Shown piece after piece: positions 23,566 to 32,424 of a DNA stretch of 35,611 nucleotides. The notes below the pieces were generated by a model. That model saw only the letters and a list, made by a program, of their open reading frames with translations, was not told the origin of the DNA and made no database searches. The stretch is from assembly GCA_903845935.1 (NCBI GenBank), contig CAIMZI010000018.1, positions 1 through 35,611 on the forward strand, written 5' to 3'. This DNA is from an uncultured beta proteobacterium. Lineage in GTDB: Bacteria; Pseudomonadota; Gammaproteobacteria; Burkholderiales; Burkholderiaceae_C. Position numbers and translations under genes: made by a program. Each line of letters opens with the position of its first letter. The first letter of the stretch is position 1.

Positions 23566-25362
23566 TCAATGCTCCATACCAAGATACGCCGCCCGCACTT
23601 GCGGGCTTTGCTGCACCTGCTCGGGTGTGCCGTCCATCAGCTTGGTGCCGAACTCCATCACCACGATGTGGTCGGTTACGTCCATCACCAGGTCCATGTC
23701 GTGCTCCACCAGCAGAATGCTCATGCCCTCGGAGCGCAGTTGACGCAGCACGCCGATCAGCGCCTGCTTCTCCTTGTGGCGCAGACCGGCGGCGGGTTCG
23801 TCCAGCAGGAGTAGCGACGGGTCGCTGCACAGGGCACGGGCGATTTCCATCAGACGCTGCGGGCCCATGGCCAGGTTGCCGGCCTGTTCATGCAAGGCAT
23901 GGCCCATGCCGATGCGCGCCAATTGGCGGGCCGCTTCGCGCAACAGGCTTTGTTCTTCCGCACGGTCAAGCCGCAGCATGGAGGACAATGCGCTTTGGTT
24001 GCCGCGCAGTTGCGCACCGAGCGCCACGTTCTCCAGCACCGTCATTTCCGGAATCATCTTCACGTGCTGGAAGGTACGGCTCATGCCGCGGTTGGCAATT
24101 TCCCGCGAGGGCAGGCCACTGATGGTCTCGCCACGAAACTTCACCGTGCCCGAGGTCAGGCCCAGCACGCCGCTGACCAGGTTGAAGGTGGTGGACTTGC
24201 CGGCGCCGTTGGGGCCGATCAGGCCGACGATCTGTCCGGCCTTGATATGGAAGCTGATGTCTTTCACGGCGGTGAGGCCACCGAACTGTTTGCGGATGTC
24301 GGTCACTTCCAGCACGGTCTCACCCAGGGCGGGCTTGCTGCGCTCGGGCAGCAGGGCCGCGCGCTGCCAGTCATCGACGCGTTCGGGCTTGGGCAACCAG
24401 CGGCCGACCAGGGACCACATGCCGTCGGGCAGGTACTTCAAGACCAGCACCAGTACGATGCCGAACACAATCACCTCGTAGCTGCCGCTGGTTCCCAGCA
24501 GTTTGGGCAGCAGCACCTGCAACTGGTCTTCCAGCAGCTTGGTCAGCACGGCGCCGCCTATGGCACCCCAGACATAACCGACTCCGCCGAGAACGGCCAT
24601 GAACAGGTATTCGATACCCATCTTCAGGCCGAAGGGCGAGGGGTTCACCGTGCGCTGGAAATGCGCAAACAGCCAACCCGAGACGCTGGCAAAGAGTGCC
24701 GCGATCAGGAAGATGCCGATCTTGTGGCGCAGCGTGTCCACGCCCATGGCCTCGGCCATCAAGACGCTTGCGCGCATGGCGCGGATGGCGCGGCCGGTGC
24801 GGGAATCTAGCAGGTTCAACAGGGCGAACACACCCAGTAGCACCAGCCCCCAGGCCAGCACAAAGAAGCTGCGGCCCTGGCTGATATCCCAACTGCCGAG
24901 CATGATGGGCGGCACGCCCTGGATGCCGTCGTACTTGCCCAGCGCATCCAGATTGCCCATCAGGTAGTACAGCGACAGGCCCCAAGCGATGGTGGCCAAA
25001 GGCAGGTAATGGCCGGACATGCGCAGCGTGATCCAGCCCACCACCAGCGCGCTCACTGCCGTGATGAACAGTCCGGCAAACACCGTGAGCCAGGGCGACC
25101 AGCCCATGTTGACCGTGAGGTAGGCGCTGGTATAGGCGCCTATGCCGACAAAGGCCGCCTGACCGAAGGAGGTGAGTCCGCCAATGCCGGTGAGCAGCAC
25201 CAGGCCCAAAATCACCAGGCTGTAAAGCGCGATGTAATTGAGCTGGGTGATCCAGAAATCCGGCACCGGTGACACCGCGTACAAGAGCATGCAGGCAAAC
25301 ACGGCGATGCGTTGGGCGCGGGCGTTGTGCAGCCAGTGCTGCAGGGGGGTGGGTAGCGTCAT
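23566..25362 (-). CDS. livM: LivM-LivG fusion: ABC permease joined to its ATPase
   Basis: One 598-residue polypeptide holds both subunits. Residues 1 to about 330 are a LivM-type permease with multiple membrane segments and the motifs GLTSFGQAAFVGIGAY and GRAIRAMRASVLMAEAMGVD. A linker of roughly 40 residues follows, then a LivG-type ATPase: Walker A GPNGAGKSTT, GMSRTFQHVKMIPEMTVLENV, signature region NLAMGPQRLMEIARAL, Walker B LLLLDEPAAGL, H-loop LLVEHDMDLV. The signature has AMGPQ where LivG proteins usually have PYGxQ. No stop or frameshift separates the halves. The start at 25362 lies one base after the livH stop, with GAGGA upstream inside livH. Confidence 0.93.
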   Translation of the reverse strand: MTLPTPLQHWLHNARAQRIAVFACMLLYAVSPVPDFWITQLNYIALYSLVILGLVLLTGIGGLTSFGQAAFVGIGAYTSAYLTVNMGWSPWLTVFAGLFITAVSALVVGWITLRMSGHYLPLATIAWGLSLYYLMGNLDALGKYDGIQGVPPIMLGSWDISQGRSFFVLAWGLVLLGVFALLNLLDSRTGRAIRAMRASVLMAEAMGVDTLRHKIGIFLIAALFASVSGWLFAHFQRTVNPSPFGLKMGIEYLFMAVLGGVGYVWGAIGGAVLTKLLEDQLQVLLPKLLGTSGSYEVIVFGIVLVLVLKYLPDGMWSLVGRWLPKPERVDDWQRAALLPERSKPALGETVLEVTDIRKQFGGLTAVKDISFHIKAGQIVGLIGPNGAGKSTTFNLVSGVLGLTSGTVKFRGETISGLPSREIANRGMSRTFQHVKMIPEMTVLENVALGAQLRGNQSALSSMLRLDRAEEQSLLREAARQLARIGMGHALHEQAGNLAMGPQRLMEIARALCSDPSLLLLDEPAAGLRHKEKQALIGVLRQLRSEGMSILLVEHDMDLVMDVTDHIVVMEFGTKLMDGTPEQVQQSPQVRAAYLGMEH

Positions 25363-25363
25363 C

Positions 25364-26401
25364 TCAATGTTCCTCGGCGTGGCCGTCGGCCATGGAGCGC
25401 CACAACAAAATCGGCAGCACCAGGGTGAACACAATTACCTCCTTGAAGGCACTGGCCCAGAACGAGCCGAAGGCTTCGACCAGACCAACAAAGATGGCGC
25501 CCACAGCCGCCAGCGGGTAGCTTTGCAAGCCCCCCATCACGGCGGCCACAAAGCCCTTGAGGCCGATCAGAAAACCGGAGTCATAAAACACCGTGGTGGT
25601 CGGTCCTATCAGCAGGCCCGACAGCGCGCCAATCAGCGCAGCCATGGCAAAGGTGGCCTGGCCGGCGCCTATGGTGGAGATGCCCATCAGGCGCGCGCCC
25701 AGGCGATTGACCGCCGTGGCCTGCAACGCCTTGCCGTGCAGGGTGCGCGCAAAGAACTGCCACAGCAGCACGATCAGTGCCAGCGACACCATGAAGATGA
25801 TGATGGCCTGGCCCTTGATGGCAAGGCCGCCGAGATTCACGCGCATGTCCCAGAAGGAAGGGTTGCGAAAGCCCTCGGCGCCAAAGAACAGCAGGCCCAG
25901 GCCGGTCATGGCAAAGTGCACGCCCACCGACACAATCAGCAGCACCAGCGAGCTGGCATCGGCCAGCGACTGGTAAGCCAGGCGATAGACCAATGGCCCG
26001 AAGGAGGTGACGATGGCCACCGTCAACCCAGCCTGCACCAAGAGCGGGAGGTTTTGCGGTGCCGCCCACAGCGACACCAGCGAAATAATGGCGGGCGGCA
26101 GCAGCGCGGCCAAGCCGGCCTTGGCCGCCTTGGCCGCGCTGCCGCTGTGCTGCCAGCTCTGGCGCGCATCCAGCAGGGCTACCAGCAGCGCCATGATCAG
26201 CAGCAGCCAGACCGTGCCCGGCACCTGGCCGGTCTGGAAAATGGCCAGGGTGAGCGCGCCATAGGCGACAAACTCTCCCTGGGGAATAAAGATCACCCGG
26301 GTGACCGAGAACACCAGTACCGTGGCAAGCCCCAGCAACGCATACACGGCACCATTGGTTATGCCGTCGAGCAGCAGGATGCTGAAGATTGTCGAATCCA
26401 T
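25364..26401 (-). CDS. livH: Branched-chain/aromatic ABC importer permease LivH type
   Basis: First membrane subunit of the importer, 345 residues with eight or more hydrophobic segments. LivH motifs are visible: [22 protein letters not shown] at the N-terminus (in adjoining parts), [41 protein letters not shown] and [20 protein letters not shown]. It is about 50 residues longer than a classical LivH, mainly in a central Ala-rich region ([16 protein letters not shown]). The ATG at 26401 is 5 bp after the binding-protein stop. It pairs with the LivM part of the fused protein. Confidence 0.92.
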   Translation of the reverse strand: MDSTIFSILLLDGITNGAVYALLGLATVLVFSVTRVIFIPQGEFVAYGALTLAIFQTGQVPGTVWLLLIMALLVALLDARQSWQHSGSAAKAAKAGLAALLPPAIISLVSLWAAPQNLPLLVQAGLTVAIVTSFGPLVYRLAYQSLADASSLVLLIVSVGVHFAMTGLGLLFFGAEGFRNPSFWDMRVNLGGLAIKGQAIIIFMVSLALIVLLWQFFARTLHGKALQATAVNRLGARLMGISTIGAGQATFAMAALIGALSGLLIGPTTTVFYDSGFLIGLKGFVAAVMGGLQSYPLAAVGAIFVGLVEAFGSFWASAFKEVIVFTLVLPILLWRSMADGHAEEH

Positions 26402-26406
26402 AAAAA

Positions 26407-27540
26407 TTACTCGACCTTCCAGTCACCGTTCACTACCTTGAGCATTACGCCGGTTTCAGGTGTGTAGCCCCAATGGTCGTCCTTGGTCCAGTTCAGTACG
26501 CCATGGGCGACTACGGTGCGGCCCATGCCTTCCAAGGCATCGCGCAGTGCGGCGCGGAATTCCTTGGTGCCGGGCTTGGCCTTCTTCAGTGCGATAGGCA
26601 CGGCCTTTTCCAGCACCGAGAAGGCGTCATAGCCGTGGGCGGCAAACTGGTTGCGTGAGCCCGGGCCATAGGCCTTCTCATACTGGGCCACATAGGTCAA
26701 AGCGACCTTTTTGGAGGGATGGCTATCGGGTAGTTGCTCGGCCACCACGGCCGGGCCTGACACCACATAGGCACCTTCCACGTCTTTGCCACCGACGCGC
26801 ATCAGGTCGCGTGAAGCGGCTGCATGGGTCTGGTAAATCTTGCCCTTGAAGTCGCGTTCCACAATCGCCTTGTGCGGCATGGCAGCACCGCTGCCGGAGG
26901 CCACGATCAGCATGGCATCCGGATTCGCGGCCACCAGCTTGAGGGCCTGGGCCGTGACGCTGGTGTCGGCGCGGGCAAAGCGCTCGGCGGCGATAACCTT
27001 GATGCCATTCTTTTCGGCCTCGGGTGTGAAGTCACGCAACCAGCTTTCACCATAGGCATCGGTATAGCCCAGGAAGCCGACGGTCTTGATGCCCAGTTTT
27101 TTCATATGGCCGACCATGGCGTGGGCCATGACGGTGTTGGATTGGGGCAGGCGGAAGGTCCAGCCGTCCTTGCCGGCGGGCAGTTCGATGGGCGACAGCG
27201 ACAGTTGCACGGTTTCCGCTTCAGCGGCAACACCGGACACGGGAATGGCAACCGGTGTGGCCACTGAGCCGACGATCACGTCCACCTTGTCTTCGGTGAC
27301 AAAACGCTTGGCGTCCTTGATGCCGGTAGTCGGGTCGGTGCCATCGTCCAGCACAATGACCTTCAACTTTTCACCGCCGATGCTGGTGGGCCAGAGCTTG
27401 ACCTGGTTGTTGACCGGAATGCCCAGGCCCGAGGCTGGGCCGGTCAGCGGCAGGATCACGCCGATGGTGATGTCGGCCCATGCGGCGCCTGACACAACCA
27501 GGGTGGCGGCGGTGGCGATAAGGGATTTGACGAGTTTCAT
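26407..27540 (-). CDS. livK: Periplasmic substrate-binding protein of the aromatic/branched-chain ABC importer
   Basis: A 377-residue Leu/Ile/Val-type periplasmic binding protein. The signal peptide ([22 protein letters not shown]) is followed by [20 protein letters not shown], the usual first strand. [30 protein letters not shown] and [20 protein letters not shown] form the ligand cleft. The start at 27540 has AGGAG nine bases upstream. Related binding proteins in benzoate, coumarate and phenylpropanoid loci bind aromatic acids, which fits the neighbours; the ligand cannot be read from the sequence. It is the first of four transporter genes. Confidence 0.93.
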   Translation of the reverse strand: MKLVKSLIATAATLVVSGAAWADITIGVILPLTGPASGLGIPVNNQVKLWPTSIGGEKLKVIVLDDGTDPTTGIKDAKRFVTEDKVDVIVGSVATPVAIPVSGVAAEAETVQLSLSPIELPAGKDGWTFRLPQSNTVMAHAMVGHMKKLGIKTVGFLGYTDAYGESWLRDFTPEAEKNGIKVIAAERFARADTSVTAQALKLVAANPDAMLIVASGSGAAMPHKAIVERDFKGKIYQTHAAASRDLMRVGGKDVEGAYVVSGPAVVAEQLPDSHPSKKVALTYVAQYEKAYGPGSRNQFAAHGYDAFSVLEKAVPIALKKAKPGTKEFRAALRDALEGMGRTVVAHGVLNWTKDDHWGYTPETGVMLKVVNGDWKVE

Positions 27541-27610
27541 AATTTTGTCTCCTGTGAATGGTCTTGGGGCTAAGGGGAACTGGGGAAATCGGTTGATCAA
27601 GAGCTGAACA

Positions 27611-28030
27611 TCAACAGCAAAGGGCCTTGATGTCTTCGGGCACCGGGATGGCCTTGATGCGGTCGGGCGCCTCGGGTGGGTGGATCACGAATGCGCGCGT
27701 CTCGACTCCTTCGCACAAGATCACATCGCCGCGCATCACCACATGTTTCTGGATAAACACCTTGGCGCGCCATTCGACGATGCTGGTATGGATGTGCAAT
27801 GTCTCGCCATAGGTGGCGGGCTGGCGGAATTTGGTGTTGATCTCCAGCAGCGGGGTGCCGACGATGCCGCGCGTTTTGAGCAGCTCGCGCCAGGGCGGCA
27901 CGCCGCACTCCATGAAAAAGTGCAGCGAGGAGGCATCCATCCACTTGGAAAAATTGGGGAAGAACACAATGCCGGCCGGGTCGCAGTCGCCAAACTGCAC
28001 CTTGATCTCGTAAACCGTGGTTTTGCTCAT
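27611..28030 (-). CDS. Hotdog-fold acyl-CoA thioesterase (4-hydroxybenzoyl-CoA thioesterase-like)
   Basis: A 139-residue single-hotdog enzyme. The motif VQFGDCDPAGIVFFPNFSKWMD near the N-terminus (in two parts: FGDCDPAGIVFFPNF and SKWMD) carries the Asp used by the 4-hydroxybenzoyl-CoA thioesterase class. The later strands TKFRQPATYGETLHIHT and ETRAFVIHP are also family-like. The start at 28030 (MSKTTVYEIKVQ) is preferred; the frame upstream is non-family. In this operon it could release the benzoate-type acid (vanillate or 4-hydroxybenzoate) from its CoA ester after thiolysis. That substrate is inferred from its position between the thiolase and the transporter. Confidence 0.88.
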   Translation of the reverse strand: MSKTTVYEIKVQFGDCDPAGIVFFPNFSKWMDASSLHFFMECGVPPWRELLKTRGIVGTPLLEINTKFRQPATYGETLHIHTSIVEWRAKVFIQKHVVMRGDVILCEGVETRAFVIHPPEAPDRIKAIPVPEDIKALCC

Positions 28031-28094
28031 GGGTCTCTTTAAAAAATGGGGTGGCGCAGCGCAGCCTCCGACAGGCTGCAGTGTCTCTTGCTTC

Positions 28095-29348
28095 TCAGGC
28101 GCTGGCGTTGGGGTTTTCCAGCAGCAGGGCAATGCCCTGGCCGCCGCCAATGCAGGCCGACGACACGCCGTAGCGCACGCCGCTCTTCTGCATCTCGCGC
28201 GCCAAGGTGATGGTCAGGCGCACGCCGGTGGCGGCCAGCGGATGGCCCAAGGCAATGGCGCCGCCATTGACGTTGAGCTTGGACAGGTCCAGGCCCAGTT
28301 CGCGCGCTACCGACAGGGTTTGCGCGCCCTGGGCTTCGTTGATCTCAAAGCGGCCAATCTGGTCCAGGCTCAGGCCGGCACGTTCCAGCAGCAGCTTGAT
28401 CGCAGGTGCCGGGCCAATGCCCATGATTTCGGGCGGCACGCCGACGACTGCCGCTGCAATCAGGCGGGCCAGCGGCATTTTGCCTTCGGCCTGAACATAG
28501 GCGCCGGAGGCAACCACGGCAGCAGCAGCGGCATCCACCAGCGCGGCACTGTTGCCACCGGTTTGCACGCCCCCTTCATACACTGGGCGCAGCTTGGCCA
28601 GCACCTCAGGGGGCGAGATGCGCGCATGGGTGTCTAGCGCCACCTCCAGGGTCTTGCCCTGCAGCTTGATGCCGCGCGTCTTGTAGCCTTCGAGCGCAAA
28701 CTTCTCGTTGACCACCGGCACGATTTCCCCGGCCAGAAAGCCTGATTCCTGCGCGGCGACGGCCTTGGCAAATGACTGGCTAGCAAACTGGTCCACCTCG
28801 ACGCGGGTGATGCCGTATTTCACGGCCAGGTTCTCTGCCGTCTGGATCATGTTGATGCCGGCCGCCGAGTCTTTCAGGGCCTCCCACATATAGTCCTTGA
28901 AGCCCACCTCAGCGCCCAGCTTGAAGCCGGTGCGGTGCTCAAAGGCGCAGATCGGGTTGCGCGTCATGCTCTCGGCGCCCACCACCAGGGCCGCGTCACA
29001 GGCGCCGCCCTGGATCTGTTCTGCAGCCTGGCGGAACAGCTCGAAGCCGGTGCCGCAAATGCGCTGTGCCATCAGCGCCGGCACCTCGATCGGCACACCG
29101 GCATACAGGGCGATGTGGCGCGGCAGCATGAACTGCTCGAAGTCGCCGGGCGCCATATTGCCGGCAATCACCGAGCCGATGTGCGCGCCGGGCACGGCCG
29201 CACGCGCCAATGCCGCGCGCGCCGCCTTGATGCCCAGATCGGTGGGCGAGATATGGCCGAGTGCGCCGCAGTAATCGACCATGGGGGTGCGCACACCGTC
29301 CAGAATCCAGATGTCCTGGAAGGCGTTGAAAAATCCTTTGGATGCCAT
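28095..29348 (-). CDS. Thiolase (acetyl-CoA acyltransferase)
   Basis: A 417-residue thiolase. The nucleophilic cysteine is in AQRICGTGFE (about residue 98), the catalytic His in NVNGGAIALGHPLAATGVR, and the second cysteine in SSACIGGGQGIALL. The NEAF motif usual in thiolases is replaced by EINEAQGAQ. The enzyme would cleave a 3-keto-3-arylpropionyl-CoA to aroyl-CoA and acetyl-CoA if the operon is a side-chain-shortening route; that role is an inference. It starts 14 bp after the feruloyl-CoA synthase stop, so they are in one transcript. Confidence 0.92.
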   Translation of the reverse strand: MASKGFFNAFQDIWILDGVRTPMVDYCGALGHISPTDLGIKAARAALARAAVPGAHIGSVIAGNMAPGDFEQFMLPRHIALYAGVPIEVPALMAQRICGTGFELFRQAAEQIQGGACDAALVVGAESMTRNPICAFEHRTGFKLGAEVGFKDYMWEALKDSAAGINMIQTAENLAVKYGITRVEVDQFASQSFAKAVAAQESGFLAGEIVPVVNEKFALEGYKTRGIKLQGKTLEVALDTHARISPPEVLAKLRPVYEGGVQTGGNSAALVDAAAAAVVASGAYVQAEGKMPLARLIAAAVVGVPPEIMGIGPAPAIKLLLERAGLSLDQIGRFEINEAQGAQTLSVARELGLDLSKLNVNGGAIALGHPLAATGVRLTITLAREMQKSGVRYGVSSACIGGGQGIALLLENPNASA

Positions 29349-29362
29349 GTTTAAGAGTCCTG

Positions 29363-31219
29363 TTAAACGGTGGGTTTGATGATGACTGGCAGCGTGCCTT
29401 CATGCAGGGCTGCTACTGTTGCGGCCCGGTGCGTCAGCACGGCGCGCTGGTTGATCGAGCCCTTGTCTGTGATTTCGCTGCGGTCTATGGTGGGCGGCTC
29501 GGCCAGCAGGCACAGGCGCGCAATGCGGTTGGCGCTCCCCGTGGAATTCTTGGACAGCGTGTCCACCACGGTCTGGAAATGCGCAACGACAGCAGCGCTG
29601 GCCAGCACCTCGCTCATGGACGCGTCGGCACTCAGGCCACTCAGGGTTCGTACGGCCTGCGTGGGGAACACCATGGCGCCGACTTCCTTCAGATTGATGC
29701 CGGTGAGCACCACGTCCTGCACATAGGGGGCACCTGCGCCAATGATCTTGGCGCGCAAGGGGCCGACCGACACAAAGGTGCCAGTGGCGAGCTTGAAGTC
29801 TTCGGCAATGCGGCCATCGAATTTGAGGCCCTGGTGCTCGTCTTCCGGATCAATCCAAGAGACGGCGTCGCCTGAGCAAAAAAAGCCTTCTTCGTCAAAG
29901 TGGGCCGCCGTTTCCTCCGGGGCACGCCAGTAGCCCGGAGTGATGTTGGGGCCGCGGTAGCGCACCTCGGTCTTGCCGCCCAGGTCCACCAGTTTGAGGT
30001 CCATGCCCGGTGTCGGCACGCCCAGATCGCCAGCCTTGACATGGGGGCTGGTGACGAAGATGGCAAAGGGGCCGGATTCGGTCATGCCCATGCCGGTGCT
30101 CATCACGATGCGCTCGCCGATTTCGGCCTCGGCGGTGGCAAACAGGCTGTCCCAGATCGGCTGCGCCAGCGAGGCGCCGGCATAGAAAAACATCTTGACG
30201 CGGGAGAACAGCGTTTTGCGCAGCAGGGCATCGGTCTGCATCGCGTTGGCAATGGCTTCGAAGCCGGTGGGCACGTTGAAGTACACCGTGGGTGCGATCT
30301 CGCGCAGGTTGCGCAATGTCTCGTGCATCAGGGCGGGGGTCGGCTTGCCGTCGTCGATATACAGCGTGCCGCCGTGGTACAGCACCATGCCGAAGTTGTG
30401 GTTGCCGCCAAAGGTGTGGTTCCAGGGCAGCCAGTCCACCAGCACCAGCGGGCGCTCGGTCAGCGCCATCATGCTTTGCGCCATCTGCTGCTGGTTGGCG
30501 CACCACATGCGCTGGGTGTTGATAACAGCCTTCGGCAGCTTGGTGGAGCCGCTGGTGAACAGGAACTTGGTAATCGTCTCGGGGCCGGTGGCGGCCATTG
30601 CAGCGTCTACCGCATCGGTGGCCTCGGTTGCCAGCAGGTCGGCAAACGGAATGCTGGCCACGCCCTCGACCGTGCCACTGGTCAGCACCACTTCCATATC
30701 GGCACTGGCCACGGCCGCGATGGCCTTGCCATAGCGCTTGGCGTCACTCGCAAACAGCAGCCCCGGCGTGACGGTCTTGAGCACATGGCGCAGCTTGTCG
30801 TAGTCCTGGCTGATCAGCGAATAGGCCGGCGAGGTCGGTACAAAGGGTACACCGGCTACCAGGCATCCCAGGGCCAGCTGCGCATGTTCCAGGTCGTTTT
30901 CCGACAGGATGACCACTGGGCGATCGACGCTTAAGCGGCGGTCCAGCAGGGCTTGCGAAATGCTGCACGCGCTGTTCCAGGCCTGGGCATAGCTGAGGTG
31001 AATCCAGTCGCCCAGACTGCCATCGGCCAGCCGTGCACGCCGCGCCATAAAGCTCTGGTCCGGACGGGTCTGGGCCCAGAGCTTGAGTCGGTCGGTGATG
31101 CGCTGGGAATAAATTTGCAGGCTTTGCTCGGCCCGCATATAGCGCACGCCGGGTGCGCCTTCGCTCAAGGCGACACGGGTGATGCCAAAGCGCAGCGTGC
31201 GGTATCGGGCTTGGTTCAT
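29363..31219 (-). CDS. fcs: Feruloyl-CoA synthase (hydroxycinnamate--CoA ligase)
   Basis: ATP-dependent ligase of the ANL superfamily that activates ferulate, p-coumarate or caffeate to the CoA thioester. It has 618 residues. The AMP-binding P-loop is FLFTSGSTKLPKAV (about residues 219-232), with the following LVDWLPWNHTFGGNHNFG block that is characteristic of the bacterial Fcs group. STGMGMTESGPF is the adenine-binding motif, and ITDKGSINQ near the C-terminus is the last family motif. The N-terminal RFGITRVALSEGAPGVRYMRA is also Fcs-like. The start at 31219 is the family ATG. It is the second gene of the operon, 66 bp after the hydratase. Confidence 0.93.
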   Translation of the reverse strand: MNQARYRTLRFGITRVALSEGAPGVRYMRAEQSLQIYSQRITDRLKLWAQTRPDQSFMARRARLADGSLGDWIHLSYAQAWNSACSISQALLDRRLSVDRPVVILSENDLEHAQLALGCLVAGVPFVPTSPAYSLISQDYDKLRHVLKTVTPGLLFASDAKRYGKAIAAVASADMEVVLTSGTVEGVASIPFADLLATEATDAVDAAMAATGPETITKFLFTSGSTKLPKAVINTQRMWCANQQQMAQSMMALTERPLVLVDWLPWNHTFGGNHNFGMVLYHGGTLYIDDGKPTPALMHETLRNLREIAPTVYFNVPTGFEAIANAMQTDALLRKTLFSRVKMFFYAGASLAQPIWDSLFATAEAEIGERIVMSTGMGMTESGPFAIFVTSPHVKAGDLGVPTPGMDLKLVDLGGKTEVRYRGPNITPGYWRAPEETAAHFDEEGFFCSGDAVSWIDPEDEHQGLKFDGRIAEDFKLATGTFVSVGPLRAKIIGAGAPYVQDVVLTGINLKEVGAMVFPTQAVRTLSGLSADASMSEVLASAAVVAHFQTVVDTLSKNSTGSANRIARLCLLAEPPTIDRSEITDKGSINQRAVLTHRAATVAALHEGTLPVIIKPTV

Positions 31220-31285
31220 GGGCGTCTCTTCGGGTCTTTATGTGTTGTATCTTGCGGGTGCAGTCTTTGCCGCACTTGCTCGCAA

Positions 31286-32068
31286 TTACGCTTTTTGCAC
31301 CTTGGCGGCGCGACCTTCCAAAAAGGCCTTCACGCGGTCCTTGGCCTCGGGTGCGCTCTGGGCAATGGCGGCCATCATGGCCTCGGTCATAAAGCCCTGG
31401 TCGGCCGGCTGGTCCGCAATGCGCGGCAGCACGTGCGTCAACGCGTAATTGGTGAGCGGCGCGTTGCCGGCAATGCGCAACGCCAGCTCCATGGACTTGT
31501 CAAAGGCAGTGCCGGCAGCTACCAAATACTGCGCCAGGCCAATGCGTTCGCCATCCATCGCGTTGTAGACGCGCCCGGTCAGCATCATGTCGGTCATGCG
31601 CGCCACGCCAATCAGACGCGGAATGCGCACCGAGCCGCCGCCGCCGACAAAGATGCCACGCGACCCTTCTGGCAACGCGTAAAAAGTGCTGTCGTCGGCC
31701 ACGCGGATATGGCAGGCGCTGGCCAGCTCCAAACCACCGCCTACCACCGCACCATGCAGCGCCGCAATCACAGGCACCGGGCCGTATTGCACGCATTCCA
31801 ATGCCGAGTGCCACATGCGCGAGTGGTGCAGGCCCTGGCCGGCATCGCGCTCCTGCAGTTCGCTCAAATCCAGGCCGGCGCAGAAGTGATCGCCCTCACC
31901 AGCTATCACGGCGGCGCGCACGCTGGCGGGCATGGTTTCAAACAAATGGCGCAGGGACAAGACCAGGGCGTCGTTCAGTGCATTGCGCTTGGCACCGCGC
32001 GTCAGGCGGATGACAGCGATCTGTTGCTGCTCGCCCTGCAGTTCAAAGTGGATGTGTTTTTTGCTCAT
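31286..32068 (-). CDS. Enoyl-CoA hydratase (crotonase fold), first gene of the operon
   Basis: A 260-residue crotonase. The oxyanion-hole segments are present: GDHFCAGLDLSEL and HGAVVGGGLELASACHI. The two glutamates used by true hydratases are in GGGLELA and in PEGSRGIF. It does not show the sequence blocks of hydroxycinnamoyl-CoA hydratase-lyase (for example SEINWGIPPG), the enzyme that makes vanillin directly. It therefore more likely hydrates the cinnamoyl-CoA double bond for a beta-oxidation-like route. The ATG at 32068 lies about 15 bases after the expected transcription start. Confidence 0.9.
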   Translation of the reverse strand: MSKKHIHFELQGEQQQIAVIRLTRGAKRNALNDALVLSLRHLFETMPASVRAAVIAGEGDHFCAGLDLSELQERDAGQGLHHSRMWHSALECVQYGPVPVIAALHGAVVGGGLELASACHIRVADDSTFYALPEGSRGIFVGGGGSVRIPRLIGVARMTDMMLTGRVYNAMDGERIGLAQYLVAAGTAFDKSMELALRIAGNAPLTNYALTHVLPRIADQPADQGFMTEAMMAAIAQSAPEAKDRVKAFLEGRAAKVQKA

Positions 32069-32089
32069 GGGTGCTTTCGTATGGCTTGA

Positions 32090-32118
32090 ATTATGGTTAT
32101 AAAAAATAACCTTATCAA
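32090..32118 (-). promoter_or_regulatory. Main promoter of the hydroxycinnamate operon
   Basis: On the minus strand TTGATA (32118-32113), exactly 17 bases, CATAAT (32095-32090) form a near-consensus sigma-70 promoter. Transcription would start near 32083, about 15 bases before the hydratase ATG. It is the only such promoter seen upstream of the ten-gene set. Confidence 0.75.
32095..32111. promoter_or_regulatory. Candidate MarR operator GGTTAT-AAAAA-ATAACC
   Basis: A perfect 6-bp dyad with a 5-base spacer lies between the -35 and -10 boxes of the operon promoter and touches the -10. MarR proteins bind dyads of this size, and the operon encodes a MarR regulator as its last gene. Occupancy would block RNA polymerase, so repression relieved by an aromatic ligand is the simple model. 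Confidence 0.6.
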
Positions 32119-32246
32119 GAGCCTTTCTGTGCTGTTTTGTCGGTGTTTACCCTTGGCTGAAGGCGCTGAACCGTGTTGCGTGCCGGTGTAGGGAAGGAGG
32201 AGTTGAGTCCATCCGCGGCGCGAACTTCGCATACACTTGCCTTGCT

Positions 32247-32336
32247 TGTCGGGGCGCCAAAGACGTATGTCGAGGCTGAGACCACTCACGTGGAACCCGC
32301 TGAACCTGATCGGGGTCATGCCCGCGTAGGGAACAA
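32247..32336 (+). ncRNA. TPP (thiamine pyrophosphate) riboswitch
   Basis: The THI-box aptamer is clear: TCGGGGCGCC at 32249-32258, GGCTGAGA at 32274-32281, ACCCGCTGAACCTGATC at 32295-32311, and GGGTCATGCCCGCGTAGGGA up to about 32332. All conserved blocks are in order and at normal spacing. It lies about 90 bp upstream of thiO. Binding of TPP would shut off the thiamine operon. No T-run terminator is seen downstream, so control is probably at translation. Confidence 0.95.
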
Positions 32337-32381
32337 CGTATATTGGCACCGGTCCATGCACGGCTTCAACAGCCCACGCTC

Positions 32382-32419
32382 TCTCCGGCGGCCCAGGCAG
32401 GCGCCCCTTTAACCGGAGA
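32382..32419 (+). promoter_or_regulatory. Hairpin that can hide the thiO ribosome binding site
   Basis: TCTCCGG (32382-32388) pairs perfectly with CCGGAGA (32413-32419), and the 3' arm contains the GGAG that serves the thiO TTG start six bases later. The hairpin lies between the TPP aptamer and thiO, so it is the probable expression platform. An inner GGCG/CGCC pairing could stabilise it. Confidence 0.6.
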
Positions 32420-32424
32420 CCGCC

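Noticed and set aside
29900..30934. A 344-codon plus-strand frame opposite the feruloyl-CoA synthase gene
   Set aside because: Antisense shadow, His/Gly-rich and without any recognisable motif.
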